This document shows positions 16,813 through 25,989 of a stretch of 64,000 bases of DNA, piece by piece. The stretch is taken from contig OZ244068.1 in the NCBI GenBank assembly GCA_965215615.1, forward strand, positions 496,001 to 560,000. The letters are read 5' to 3'. The position numbers were made by a program, and so were the translations under genes. This DNA is from CBDATA01 sp965215615 (lineage in GTDB: Bacteria; Acidobacteriota; Vicinamibacteria; Marinacidobacterales; Marinacidobacteraceae). Position 1 is the stretch's first letter. Each line of letters begins with the position of its first letter. The notes beneath the pieces are model-generated. The model saw only the letters and a list, made by a program, of their open reading frames with translations, was not told the DNA's origin and did no database searches.

Positions 16813-19036
16813 TCCCCCGGTCGTCGCCCTCACGGCGGCGATCCTTCTCCTGGCCTCGCTCGCGAGCGGGCAGGAAGCCACCCTGCGACTGCCCCTTCCG
16901 AAGCCCGCGAGCCCTTCCGCCGGGGAACTTCGCTCTCTTTCCCGCGAGGAGCGGGTCCGGGCGCTCGGCTCCCGCGACTGGCGGATCGAAGCCGCCTGGA
17001 CCGAAGCCCCGGTCACCGTGGACGGCTGGCTCGACGAGGCGGCCTGGGAGCAGGCGATCCCCATCGGCGATTTCTACCAGCGCGAGAGCTTCGAGGGGCT
17101 GCCCTCCACCGAGACCACCGTGGTTCGCGTGCTCCACGACGACGAGAACCTGTACTTCGGCTTCTTCTGCACGATCTCTGACGCGGAGCGGAATCGGCCC
17201 CGGACCATGTTCCGCGACGAGAACATCGGCAGCGACGACGCGGTCGCGATCATGCTGGATGCCTACAACGCGCAGCGGAGCGCCATCTTCCTCGCCACCA
17301 ACTCGAACGGCATCCTGTTCGACATGAGCCAGAACGGGCAGGGCCCCGATACCCGGAACCTCGACTGGGACACCGTCTGGGAGTCGCGCGGGCGGGAGTT
17401 TCCGGGGGGCTGGACCGCCGAGGTGCGGATCCCGCTCAAGTCACTTCGGTTCCGGCCGTCTGCCCCCGGTGCGCCGGTCGCCTTCGGAGTCGGCTTCAAG
17501 CGGAACATCCCCTCGAAGAACGAAGAGGTCTATTGGCCGTTCGTTCCGAACGACTCCACCTGGTACCGCCCGGCCGAACTCGGCCAGCTCGTCGGGATGC
17601 GCGATATCCGGCCCGGCCGCAACGTGGAGATCCGGCCCTATGCGCTTGGATCGCTGCGCGGCGGAAACGAGTTCGACGGGGATGCCACGCACGCCGACGG
17701 CGGGCTCGACGTGAAGTGGGGGGTGACTCCGGGCCTCACCGCGGATTTCACCGTGAACACCGACTTCGCCCAGGCGGAAGTGGACGACCTCCAGCAGAAC
17801 TTCACCCGTTTCTCGCTGCGGTTTCCGGAGAAGCGCCAGATCTTTCTCGAAGGCCAGCGCAACTTCCAGTTCGGCGAGCGGGTGGATGCCGACCTCGTGT
17901 TCACCCGGCGCATCGGCCTTTCGGACGAAGGCGAGCCGATCCCGATCCGGGGCGGGGCGCGGATGTCGGGACGCCAGGGTGCCTACACGGTGGGCCTTTT
18001 GGGAATGGCGACCGGTATCCACGGCGACGCGCCGGGCGAGCAGTTCACCGTCGCCCGCGTCCGTCGCGACATCTGGTCCCGTTCCACCATCGGCGCGCTC
18101 TTCACCGACCGCAGCAGCGACCTCGGGTTCAACCGGGTGGCCGGAGTGGACGCGAGCTTGTTCTTCCGCAACGTCTGGTCGTTCGAGGGCCTCGCGGCGC
18201 GAGTCTTCGACGGGTCCGACCGGGGCGGTACCGGAATCGCGAGCGCCCGCTTCATGCTCGACAGCGATGTCTGGGGCGGCGTCGCCAAGCACATCCGGAT
18301 CGGCGAAAACTTCGATCCCGGAGTCGGCTTCGTGAGGAGGCGCGGGATCCACAAGACCTACCTTCAGGGCCGCTTTTCTCCGCGGCCGGGGGCGCGGTGG
18401 ATGCGTCAGGTGCATTTCGAGGTGAACCAGAACCGGACCGCCAACCCCGAGGGCGTGGTCGAGACCCGCCGTACCCAGGCGACCGCCCGGGCGACCTTCG
18501 AGAGCGGCGACGAGCTTTCCTTCCAGTTCGTGGACCAGTACGAGTTCACCCCGGTGGGCTATGCGATCGGGAGCGTCCCGGTCGCCGCCGGCGACTACGC
18601 GTTTCGCCGGTACCAGTTCGCGGTCAACACCTTCCGCCGCCGTTACGCGACGCTCGGTGCCTCGTGGGAAGGCGGCGGCTTCTGGGGAGGAACCCGCGAC
18701 ACCCTCTCCCTCAGGACCAACTACCGGATCAACCGGAATCTGGGGGTTCGCGCCAACTACAGCTTCAACCGGCTGCGACTCCCCGGCGGCGACCTCGATA
18801 CCCACCTCGTCTCCACCCGGATGCAGCTCGCCTTCCGGAACGACCTCATCCTGCTGGGGCTTTTCCAGTACAACGAGGCGACCGGGGAGCTGGCATCGAA
18901 CGTCCGCTTCAACTGGATCCCGAAGCCCGGAACCGACGTGTTCCTCGTCTATACCGAGCTCGACGACTGGACGGAGTCCTTCTTCGTCAGGAACCGCAGC
19001 CTCTCGCTGAAGTTCAACTATCTGTTCCGCCTGTAG
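16781..19036 (+). CDS. DUF5916 / CBM9-like domain outer-membrane protein
   Basis: An exported protein of about 751 residues with an N-terminal carbohydrate-binding-family-9-like beta sandwich and a long C-terminal beta-barrel-like region, the DUF5916 architecture common in Bacteroidota, Acidobacteriota and Gemmatimonadota. The ATG at 16781 is chosen because it yields a signal peptide (VVALTAAILLLASLASG); it overlaps the upstream gene by 32 bases. The CBM9-like part spans about residues 60-230 (PVTVDGWLDEAAWEQA, then WTAEVRIPLKSLRF). The barrel part has alternating aromatic strands and ends in a short hydrophobic strand (SLKFNYLFRL) typical of BAM-inserted barrels. The ligand is unknown. Confidence 0.82.
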   Translation: MRSPPVSRWVDPPVVALTAAILLLASLASGQEATLRLPLPKPASPSAGELRSLSREERVRALGSRDWRIEAAWTEAPVTVDGWLDEAAWEQAIPIGDFYQRESFEGLPSTETTVVRVLHDDENLYFGFFCTISDAERNRPRTMFRDENIGSDDAVAIMLDAYNAQRSAIFLATNSNGILFDMSQNGQGPDTRNLDWDTVWESRGREFPGGWTAEVRIPLKSLRFRPSAPGAPVAFGVGFKRNIPSKNEEVYWPFVPNDSTWYRPAELGQLVGMRDIRPGRNVEIRPYALGSLRGGNEFDGDATHADGGLDVKWGVTPGLTADFTVNTDFAQAEVDDLQQNFTRFSLRFPEKRQIFLEGQRNFQFGERVDADLVFTRRIGLSDEGEPIPIRGGARMSGRQGAYTVGLLGMATGIHGDAPGEQFTVARVRRDIWSRSTIGALFTDRSSDLGFNRVAGVDASLFFRNVWSFEGLAARVFDGSDRGGTGIASARFMLDSDVWGGVAKHIRIGENFDPGVGFVRRRGIHKTYLQGRFSPRPGARWMRQVHFEVNQNRTANPEGVVETRRTQATARATFESGDELSFQFVDQYEFTPVGYAIGSVPVAAGDYAFRRYQFAVNTFRRRYATLGASWEGGGFWGGTRDTLSLRTNYRINRNLGVRANYSFNRLRLPGGDLDTHLVSTRMQLAFRNDLILLGLFQYNEATGELASNVRFNWIPKPGTDVFLVYTELDDWTESFFVRNRSLSLKFNYLFRL

Positions 19037-19188
19037 GCGGCCTCGGCGATAGCTCGATCCATATCCTCGATCGAGAGCGGAGGCCCCTCATACTGAAGGA
19101 TTCCCCGCAGCCTCGAAATCGGCAGGTGAGGACGGATGCGAATGCGATCGCCGGTCTTCGGCACCCTCGTCGGTTTCCGGGAAGTCAT
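19018..19188 (-). pseudogene. AbrB/MazE-type antitoxin remnant, or short stand-alone gene
   Basis: A 56-codon frame on the minus strand whose last 30 residues (RLRGILQYEGPPLSIEDMDR, then AIAEAAYRRNR) resemble the toxin-binding tail of AbrB/SpoVT-type antitoxins. The N-terminal swapped-hairpin DNA-binding domain is missing, and no VapC or MazF follows. Codons before the tail (TSRKPTRVPKTGDRIRIRP) look unrelated. The frame converges with and overlaps the 3' end of the DUF5916 gene by 19 bases. It is best read as a decayed toxin-antitoxin locus; an expressed tail peptide is less likely. Confidence 0.45.
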
Positions 19189-19255
19189 GGCGGATTCGCG
19201 CATGTTGACACATCCGCGTTGGCGAACCGGGCGCGGGCGAGCGAGAATCGGACCC

Positions 19256-21157
19256 GTGAAAATTCTCCTCGCCGGGCTCCTCGTTTTCGCTTCGGCGGCT
19301 CCGGCTGCCGCCCAGACCTTCCGGTTCCGCGCCGAGGCGACCCGGGTGATCGTGGACGTGCTGGTGCTGGACGGGGACGGCAACCCGGTGGCCGGGCTCT
19401 CCGCCGAAGACTTCGAGCTCCTCGAAGACGGCGAGCCGCAGCGGGTCGCGAGCCTGGATGTCGTGGACTGGGAGCGCTACGCGCCGGAGAGCTCGCCCGG
19501 TACCGGTGCTCCCGCGCCAACCGACGCGGTCGCTTCCGGCAATGCCACCCCGCGCCGTTTCGTCATCGTCTTCAACCGCCGGCGGGCGGACCCGGTGAAT
19601 CTCCGGCGCGCCAAGCGGGGGATCGAGGAGTTCGTCGTCCAGAACATGGTGGACGGCGACGAGACGATGATCCTCGAGTTCGCCAACCGGGTGCGGGTTC
19701 TCCAGGAGTTCTGGCCGGGCAAGCAGCAGACCCTTGCGAACGTGCGCCGCATCATCCCCGGAACCTACGAGAGCCCGGTCGGCCCGGAAATCGATGCCCG
19801 CGACTCCTTCCGGATGCTCTATGTGCTCGCCGAGGCGCTCGAGCCGGTGGACGGCCGGAAGATCGTGATCCTGTTCTCGAGCAACCTCCAGACCTTCGCG
19901 GACCCACGCCAGGTGGTCGGAGAGATCGCCGGAACCGAGGTGGACGAGCTGCCGGGGCGCAGGGCTTTCGACGAAACACAAACCCTCCGTAGCGCCATCC
20001 GCCAGTTGAACCACGCGAACGCGACGCTCTACGCCGTCGATCTGGAGGGCGTGTACGGGGACGAGAACCGGATTCTGACCCCGTCGCTGAACGACTTCAG
20101 CGTGCTCGGCACCCCGATCGGAGTGGAACCCGAAGGCGATCCGCTCACTCGCCTGAACGTCGCTGCCAACATCCTCGCCGAAAGCGGTGCCGCCTCGCTC
20201 GCGGTCGCGACCGGTGGAACCTGGTTCCCCAATCAGACGAATTTCGCGGTGGCGCTGAACCGCATCGGGGTTCAGAACGAGCTCTACTACCTGCTCAGTT
20301 TCTCGCCGCGGAATGCGACTCTCGACGGCTCCTACCGCAACATCGAGGTCCGGGTGCGTGACCGTTCCGATCTGCGGGTCATCGCCCGGCCGGGGTACTT
20401 CGCCCGCGAGCGCGAAGGGGCGCTGGCCGCGACCGTCGCCGCGCCGCGCGGAGGCTACGGATACGCGCTGCCGGACAGCCTCCACACCTATTCGTACCTC
20501 CTCGAACGCCGGCCGGAGGGCGTTTTCGGGGTGATCGCCGCCGCCCTCCCGGAGTCCTATCTCGACGAACCGGCGTGGGTGCGGCTCCGCGTTTTTCATC
20601 CGGACGGTGCGGTTCTCGCCGAAGCTGCCAGTGAAGTGGACCGCGAGCGGTTCTGGGTGAGCGCCCCCGCCACTCTCCCGGCGGGCGAGCACGAGATGGA
20701 GATGGTGCTCGAGCGTGACGGAGAGATCCTCCAGTCGGCTGTTTCGCAACTGCGGATCCCCGAGGATTTCGGCGAGGGGTTCTCGGTTTCGAGCGTTTTC
20801 CCGTTCGTCGCCGAGGCCCACCAGCCGGAAGCAGTCGGCCCGCCGGTGCGCCCGGTCGCGAGCTTCGCCGGTGCGGAAGATGCCCGGGTGGCGTTCTTCG
20901 TCTTCCCCGGAACAGAAGAGCCGGTCACCCGGGTCCGGGTTTCCTATGAAATCCGCAACACCTCCGGGGAGGTCTCGGTTGAAGGCGAGCGCCCCGGCCT
21001 CTTCGATCTCGACCGGTCGCGCCCCGGCGGAACCCCGATCCTGCTCTCCCTCCAGACCGGCTCGCTCCGCGCCGGCCTCTACACCGCGACCGTCCGGGTC
21101 ACCGACGAGCGGGGCGACCGGACTGCCGCCGGCGAACTGGATTTCCTGATCCGCTGA
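19256..21157 (+). CDS. VWFA-related Acidobacterial-domain secreted protein
   Basis: A secreted protein of about 633 residues with the VWFA-related domain first described from Acidobacteria. The GTG at 19256 starts a clear signal peptide (ILLAGLLVFASAAPAAAQ); the longer upstream frame adds arginine-rich non-coding sequence. An Ig-like entry segment (VIVDVLVLDGDGNPVAGLSA, then EDFELLEDGEPQ) precedes the von Willebrand A-like region (about residues 80-320), whose metal site seems degenerate (VIVFNRRRADPVN). A C-terminal half of beta-rich domains follows. No enzymatic role is known; the proteins are presumed to act outside the inner membrane. This gene is the best taxonomic marker in the window. 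Confidence 0.85.
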   Translation: MKILLAGLLVFASAAPAAAQTFRFRAEATRVIVDVLVLDGDGNPVAGLSAEDFELLEDGEPQRVASLDVVDWERYAPESSPGTGAPAPTDAVASGNATPRRFVIVFNRRRADPVNLRRAKRGIEEFVVQNMVDGDETMILEFANRVRVLQEFWPGKQQTLANVRRIIPGTYESPVGPEIDARDSFRMLYVLAEALEPVDGRKIVILFSSNLQTFADPRQVVGEIAGTEVDELPGRRAFDETQTLRSAIRQLNHANATLYAVDLEGVYGDENRILTPSLNDFSVLGTPIGVEPEGDPLTRLNVAANILAESGAASLAVATGGTWFPNQTNFAVALNRIGVQNELYYLLSFSPRNATLDGSYRNIEVRVRDRSDLRVIARPGYFAREREGALAATVAAPRGGYGYALPDSLHTYSYLLERRPEGVFGVIAAALPESYLDEPAWVRLRVFHPDGAVLAEAASEVDRERFWVSAPATLPAGEHEMEMVLERDGEILQSAVSQLRIPEDFGEGFSVSSVFPFVAEAHQPEAVGPPVRPVASFAGAEDARVAFFVFPGTEEPVTRVRVSYEIRNTSGEVSVEGERPGLFDLDRSRPGGTPILLSLQTGSLRAGLYTATVRVTDERGDRTAAGELDFLIR

Positions 21158-21158
21158 T

Positions 21159-22844
21159 TCACCAACCGGCCGCGTGGCCCTCGCGCCTCCGGTCCGGGCC
21201 GCCGGAAAGGGCCCCCGAGCGCGGCCAGATGCGGATGGCGTTCAGCATCCCGAGCCGGGCGGCCGGAAAGCGCAGTCGGTGTCCGCGAGCCGCGAGTGCT
21301 TCGCCCACCTCTTCACCGAACTCCCGCTCCAGCACCAGATCGGTCCCCGGCAGATACGGAATCGAGTTCTCGAGGTAGCGGACCACGAACCGGGGAGCGT
21401 CCACCGCCTCCGCCGCATCCATCCCGAAATCGAGCGCCCGGACCAGAACCTGAAGGATCGTCTGCGGGATCGTCCACCCGCCCGCCGAACCGAGCGCGAG
21501 ATACGGCTGGCCGCCCCGGGTGACGAGGGTCGGGCTCATCACGAAGCGCGGTCGCTGACCCCCCTCGATGAGGTTGATGTCTCCCTCGTCGAGGCTGAAG
21601 TAGGACATCCCGTTGTTGAAGATCACCCCGGTCTCCGGAACCACCACTCCGGCGGGGAGCATCAGCGTCTGGGTCATCGTGACCACGTTGTGATCCCGGT
21701 CCACCACGGTGTGGTGGGTGGTGTGCTCCACCGAATCGGGCACCCCGCTCCCCGGTGTCAACCGTTCGTGGAACTGCGCCCGCCCGAGATCCACCCGCGC
21801 CGCCTGCTCCGCGGCGTACTCCGGGGAGAGCAGGCGATCGAGGGGAACCGGGACATCTTCCTTGCCGGTGTTGAAGGCATCCTCGTCCACGAAGGCGAGC
21901 TTCATCGCTTCGGCCAGCAGATGCACGAACTCCGGGGAGTTGTGTTCGAGCGCCGCCACGTCGAAACGTTCGAGGATGTTCAGGGTCTGGAGCACGGTCA
22001 TGCCCGATCCGCCGGGCGGCTGGCTGAAGACCTCGTAGCCGCGATAGGTGGTGGAGAGCGGCTCCTGCCACCGCGTCCGGTATCCGGCGAAGTCTTCGAG
22101 CGCGAGGATGCCGCCGTTTTCCTCGAAGAACGAGACGATGGTTTCGCCGACCGCGCCGCCGTAGAAGACCTCTGGCCCGCCTTCGGCGATGGCGCGAAAG
22201 GTCTTCGCGAGGTCGGGCTGCTTCAGGACGCTGCCGACCGGCCACGCCTCGCCGTCCTCGAAAAAGACACCGGCACCGTAGGGATAGCGGGCCACGTCGG
22301 CCCCGAATCCGCTGGTCGCGAACGCTCTTCGCACCGCCGGGGTGACCACGAACCCCTCCTCGGCGTAGCGGATCGCCGGGGCGAGCACCTCCGCCCACGA
22401 CATCGAGCCGTACTCGTCGAGGAGCGCCGCCCAGCCGGCGAGGCTTCCGGGGACGAGCGGCGCGAGGAAGCTGTCGCGAGCCGGGTGGCTGCGATCCCAG
22501 AGCCGGCTCCCGGCGGCGAACACCTCGGGCCGCGCCGCCACGGGAGCCGCCCCGATGAAGTCGAGCGACCGAATCGTCCCGGTTTCGCCCTCGTGGATCA
22601 GCGCGTACCCGCCGACTCCGCCGAGCCCGGACATGAGCGGCTCCACCACCGCGAGCACCGAAGCACTCGCGACCGCCGCATCGAAGGCGTTGCCGCCCGA
22701 CTTCAGGATGTCGAGGCCGGCTTCGGCCGCGAGCGGATGCGAAGTGACCACCATGCCGTTCATGCTCATCGGGTTGCTATCCGCGTGCTGGTTCCAGGTC
22801 AGAGCTCCGAGGAAGACACCGGCCGCCGCGAGCGCACGCTTCAT
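21159..22844 (-). CDS. ggt: Gamma-glutamyltransferase family protein
   Basis: An Ntn-hydrolase that cleaves gamma-glutamyl bonds such as that of glutathione, made as one precursor and self-cleaved before the catalytic threonine. Length is 561 residues. The nucleophile is expected at Thr375 in EHTTHHTVVDRDHNVV, matching the TTHYSVVD motif of the family. The substrate-binding region near the new large subunit start (MSGLGGVGGYALIH) and the glycine-rich PPGGSGMTVLQTLN are present. The N-terminus has a hydrophobic signal-like segment (AAAGVFLGALTW), so export is likely. It is transcribed away from hsdM; the 87-base divergent gap holds the hsdM operator-like palindrome. Confidence 0.9.
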   Translation of the reverse strand: MKRALAAAGVFLGALTWNQHADSNPMSMNGMVVTSHPLAAEAGLDILKSGGNAFDAAVASASVLAVVEPLMSGLGGVGGYALIHEGETGTIRSLDFIGAAPVAARPEVFAAGSRLWDRSHPARDSFLAPLVPGSLAGWAALLDEYGSMSWAEVLAPAIRYAEEGFVVTPAVRRAFATSGFGADVARYPYGAGVFFEDGEAWPVGSVLKQPDLAKTFRAIAEGGPEVFYGGAVGETIVSFFEENGGILALEDFAGYRTRWQEPLSTTYRGYEVFSQPPGGSGMTVLQTLNILERFDVAALEHNSPEFVHLLAEAMKLAFVDEDAFNTGKEDVPVPLDRLLSPEYAAEQAARVDLGRAQFHERLTPGSGVPDSVEHTTHHTVVDRDHNVVTMTQTLMLPAGVVVPETGVIFNNGMSYFSLDEGDINLIEGGQRPRFVMSPTLVTRGGQPYLALGSAGGWTIPQTILQVLVRALDFGMDAAEAVDAPRFVVRYLENSIPYLPGTDLVLEREFGEEVGEALAARGHRLRFPAARLGMLNAIRIWPRSGALSGGPDRRREGHAAGW

Positions 22845-22903
22845 CTCGGAAGCGATTACACCACATCCGGGGTCTGCTCGGCGATGTCCGACTTCGAAAG
22901 AAT

Positions 22904-22927
22904 GCTATAAATGTGATACGATATAGC
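22904..22927. promoter_or_regulatory. Inverted repeat just upstream of xre-hsdM, candidate autoregulatory operator
   Basis: Six-base arms GCTATA (22904-22909) and TATAGC (22922-22927) are separated by 12 bases, and the right arm ends four bases before the hsdM ATG. The left arm merges into an AT-rich TATAAAT that could be a -10 element. Because HsdM here starts with an XRE helix-turn-helix, binding of the fusion protein to this palindrome would give negative autoregulation like that of C-proteins in type II systems. The palindrome is seen; its use is inferred. Confidence 0.5.
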
Positions 22928-22931
22928 AAAT

Positions 22932-24770
22932 ATGGCCAATCAAGAAGACATTCCTTCTCTTCTCCGGGCGATTCGCACCCGTCTCGACCTCACCCAGGAG
23001 CAGCTTGCCGAGCGACTCGGTGTCTCGTTCGCCAGTGTAAATCGCTGGGAGGGCGGGAACGCGAGGCCGCAGAAGGCGGCGCGGGAGGCGATCGCCGTCC
23101 TCGCGCGGGAAGCGAGAGTCGAGCCCGGAACCCCGGAAGAGGCCGCCGCCGGCGTGACCCGCCGTCGCGCGCGGGGCCGTCGTCATGAAGCGGCTTCGAC
23201 GACGAAGCCGATGGAACAGATGCTCTGGGATGCCGCCTGCTCCATCCGTGGCGAGAAGGACGCGCCGAAATTCAAGGACTACCTCCTCCCGCTTCTTTTT
23301 CTCAAGCGGCTTTCCGATGTATTCGAGGACGAAATCGCCCGCCTCGCCGAGGAGCATGGCGGCGAAGACATCGCCCGGGAGCTCGCGGAAGGCGATCACG
23401 AGTTGCTTCGTTTCTACCTGCCTCCGGAGGCTCGGTGGGGAGTCATCAGCGGTCGCGAGGAATTCGATTGGCCACTCGATGAAGCCGGACGGGATACGAC
23501 CCCGGCGGATATCGGGGAACATCTGACCAAGGCGGTCCGCGCGGTGGTCCGCGAGAACCCCTCGCTCTCCGGGGTGGTGGACCTCGTGGATTTCGCCTCC
23601 GAGCGGAACGGAGAGCGCGACTTCAATCCCGCGAAGCTCGCCGCGGTGGTCGAGACGTTCTCCGATCCCCGCTACCGCCTCGGCCTCGCCGATGTGCAGC
23701 CGGATTTCCTCGGCCGCGCCTACGAATACCTGTTGCGGAAGTTCGCGGAAGGCTCGGGCCAGAGCGCGGGGGAGTTCTTCACCCCCACCGAAGTCGGCTT
23801 CCTGATGGCTCGCGTCCTGCGCCCGAAACCGGGGGAAAGCTGCCACGACTTCGCCTGCGGCTCGGCTGGTTTGCTCATCAAGTTACAACTGGTGGCGCGC
23901 CTCCGGGACCCGACGAGCCGGGTACCGCTTCGCCTGAGTGGCCAGGAACTCCAGGCCGAGAGTTACGCGGTCGCCCGGATGAACGGAATCATCCACGACA
24001 TGGAGCTCGAAGTCCTTCGCGGCGACACGATGCTCAACCCGAAATTCAAGACCGGCGGCGGTGAAATCCAGATTCATGACGTGGTCATCGCCAACCCGAT
24101 GTGGAATCAGCCGTTTTCTCCCCAGGTGTTCAGCGACGACCCGTTCGACCGGTTCCGTCCGCGTGGCGGGGTCACGACCGGGAAAGGTGACTGGGCCTGG
24201 CTCCAGCACGGGGTGGCGTGTCTCGATGAACGCGGACGCGCCGCCATCGTCCTCGACACCGGCGCGGTGACCCGGGGCTCCGGCAGCAAACACGAAGACA
24301 GGGAGCGCAACATCCGCAAGTGGTTCGTCGAAAACGACCTGATGGACGGCGTGATCCTCCTCCCGGACAACCTCTTCTACAACACGACCGCGCCGGGCGT
24401 GATCGTCGTCCTCTCGCGAAACAAGCCGGCGGCCCGCCGCGGAAAGATCGTGCTCCTGAACGCGAGCCGCCGGGTGAAGAAGGGCCGGCCGAAGAACTAC
24501 ATCCCGGAAGACGACATCGTGCCGCTCGCCGAGGCGTACCTGAAAGGCGAGCCGGTCGAAGGCGAAATCGCGGTCCTCACGAAGGAGCAGGCGGCGGAGG
24601 CGGACTACAACCTGAGTCCGAACCGCTGGGTGGGTGCATCGACTGCACAGGCAACGAGCAGTCTTGCAGATTTGATTGCTCGCTACAACGAGGTCGCGGC
24701 TGACGAGAAGACGGCGAATGCGGCGCTGCTCGCAGCTCTCGCCAGACTGAAAGGACTCGGTAGTGAATAA
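22932..24770 (+). CDS. hsdM: HsdM type I methyltransferase with N-terminal XRE domain
   Basis: The modification subunit of a type I restriction-modification complex (HsdM2-HsdS), which methylates adenine at the target defined by HsdS. The 612-residue chain begins with an XRE helix-turn-helix (about 8-60: LTQEQLAERLGVSFASVNRW), a basic linker (ARRARGRR-like), then the HsdM_N helical domain (about 93-230) and the N6-methyltransferase domain (about 240-560). AdoMet motif I is FACGSAGLL (about 306-314). The catalytic motif reads NPMWNQPF where most HsdM have NPPF. A palindrome precedes the start. Fusion of a regulator to HsdM is uncommon but known. hsdS overlaps its end by eight bases. Confidence 0.92.
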   Translation: MANQEDIPSLLRAIRTRLDLTQEQLAERLGVSFASVNRWEGGNARPQKAAREAIAVLAREARVEPGTPEEAAAGVTRRRARGRRHEAASTTKPMEQMLWDAACSIRGEKDAPKFKDYLLPLLFLKRLSDVFEDEIARLAEEHGGEDIARELAEGDHELLRFYLPPEARWGVISGREEFDWPLDEAGRDTTPADIGEHLTKAVRAVVRENPSLSGVVDLVDFASERNGERDFNPAKLAAVVETFSDPRYRLGLADVQPDFLGRAYEYLLRKFAEGSGQSAGEFFTPTEVGFLMARVLRPKPGESCHDFACGSAGLLIKLQLVARLRDPTSRVPLRLSGQELQAESYAVARMNGIIHDMELEVLRGDTMLNPKFKTGGGEIQIHDVVIANPMWNQPFSPQVFSDDPFDRFRPRGGVTTGKGDWAWLQHGVACLDERGRAAIVLDTGAVTRGSGSKHEDRERNIRKWFVENDLMDGVILLPDNLFYNTTAPGVIVVLSRNKPAARRGKIVLLNASRRVKKGRPKNYIPEDDIVPLAEAYLKGEPVEGEIAVLTKEQAAEADYNLSPNRWVGASTAQATSSLADLIARYNEVAADEKTANAALLAALARLKGLGSE

Positions 24771-25989
24771 GGACACGGTGCGACTCGCCGATCTGTGCGA
24801 CCTTGTTGCTCAGTCGGTGGATCCTGTGAACGGAGCCCTGACGACCTATGTCGGCTTGGAACACCTGGAGCCAGCGCGCTTCACCCGAATCGGTGCTGCG
24901 TTGTCCTCCTCGGTGCGGAGTCAGAAATCATCGTTTCGGCGTGGCGATGTTCTCTACGGCAAGCTCCGGCCGTATCTCGACAAGGCAGTTCTTGCGCAGG
25001 ACGATGGGATATGCACGACCGAGCTGTTGGTACTGCGACCTCGGTCGGGCGTAGATCCCCGTTTTCTCGTTGGGGCCCTCCACTGCCCTGATTTCCTGGA
25101 TCACGCCGTCCGTGGAACGACGGGAGCGCAACATCCACGAACCTCGTGGCCCCACATTCGCGAGTTTCGACTGCTGGACTCCGTTCGCAGGGATCACGAT
25201 GCCATCGGTGATTTCCTCTGGCTGCTCCATTCCGCCCGCGAGACTTGCGAGGGGAGCCTGGATGTCTTGGTGGAACTCAAGCGTGCGGCGATGCGGACGC
25301 TGTTCACGCACGGACTTCGCGACGAGCCGCAGCGGCAAACCGAGATCGGCCCGCTCCCCCAAAACTGGGGGACCGTGTCTTTAGGCGAGGTATTTGCTAT
25401 CGAGCAGGGTCTATCACTGAAAGGCAACTTGACGAAAGATGATGATGGTGAGCCATTTCTTCGTACATCCAATGTGTATTGGGGGCGAGTGGTCCTGGAC
25501 ACGGTCAGTCGCATGCGTCTGAACAGGCCAGTGGCGGGTTCCAAGTGGCTTCGAGCCGGCGACCTCCTCGTTTGTGAAGGTGGCGAGATCGGGCGAGCCG
25601 CGGTTTGGGATGGGCAGGTCGAGCGATGCCTGTTCCAGAACCATCTCCACCGCTTGCGTCCGAAGGAAGACGGCAGGGTAGATGTGGCGTTTGCCGCCGC
25701 TTGGCTACAGGAGGGTTTCCTCCACCGATCGGTGTATGAGGGTGTCGGCAACCGAACGACGATCCCCAACCTCTCTCGCGGCCGGCTAGCGGAGATGCAT
25801 ATTCCGCACCCTTCTCTCGAAGAGCAACGCGAAATCGTTGCGATCCTCGATGCGCTCGACCGGAAGGCTGACCTCCACCGTCGCAAGCGCGCCGTCCTCG
25901 ACGACCTCTTCAAGACCCTCCTCCACAAGCTGATGACCGGCGAAATCCGGGTCGCAGACCTGGACCTGCCAAGGGATCTGGCATCGTGA
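24763..25989 (+). CDS. hsdS: HsdS specificity subunit
   Basis: The sequence-recognition subunit of the type I system. The 408 residues hold two target-recognition domains (about 1-165 and 195-345), each followed by a helical conserved region. The second ends in the hallmark LEEQREIVAILDALDRKADL and HRRKRAVLDDLFKTLLHKLM. Start is the GTG at 24763 inside the hsdM 3' end. TRD sequences are divergent from one another, so the target is probably asymmetric and bipartite. Its stop overlaps the TIR-protein start (GTGA), so the TIR-SLOG-TIR cassette is translationally linked to the R-M genes. Confidence 0.9.
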   Translation: MNKDTVRLADLCDLVAQSVDPVNGALTTYVGLEHLEPARFTRIGAALSSSVRSQKSSFRRGDVLYGKLRPYLDKAVLAQDDGICTTELLVLRPRSGVDPRFLVGALHCPDFLDHAVRGTTGAQHPRTSWPHIREFRLLDSVRRDHDAIGDFLWLLHSARETCEGSLDVLVELKRAAMRTLFTHGLRDEPQRQTEIGPLPQNWGTVSLGEVFAIEQGLSLKGNLTKDDDGEPFLRTSNVYWGRVVLDTVSRMRLNRPVAGSKWLRAGDLLVCEGGEIGRAAVWDGQVERCLFQNHLHRLRPKEDGRVDVAFAAAWLQEGFLHRSVYEGVGNRTTIPNLSRGRLAEMHIPHPSLEEQREIVAILDALDRKADLHRRKRAVLDDLFKTLLHKLMTGEIRVADLDLPRDLAS

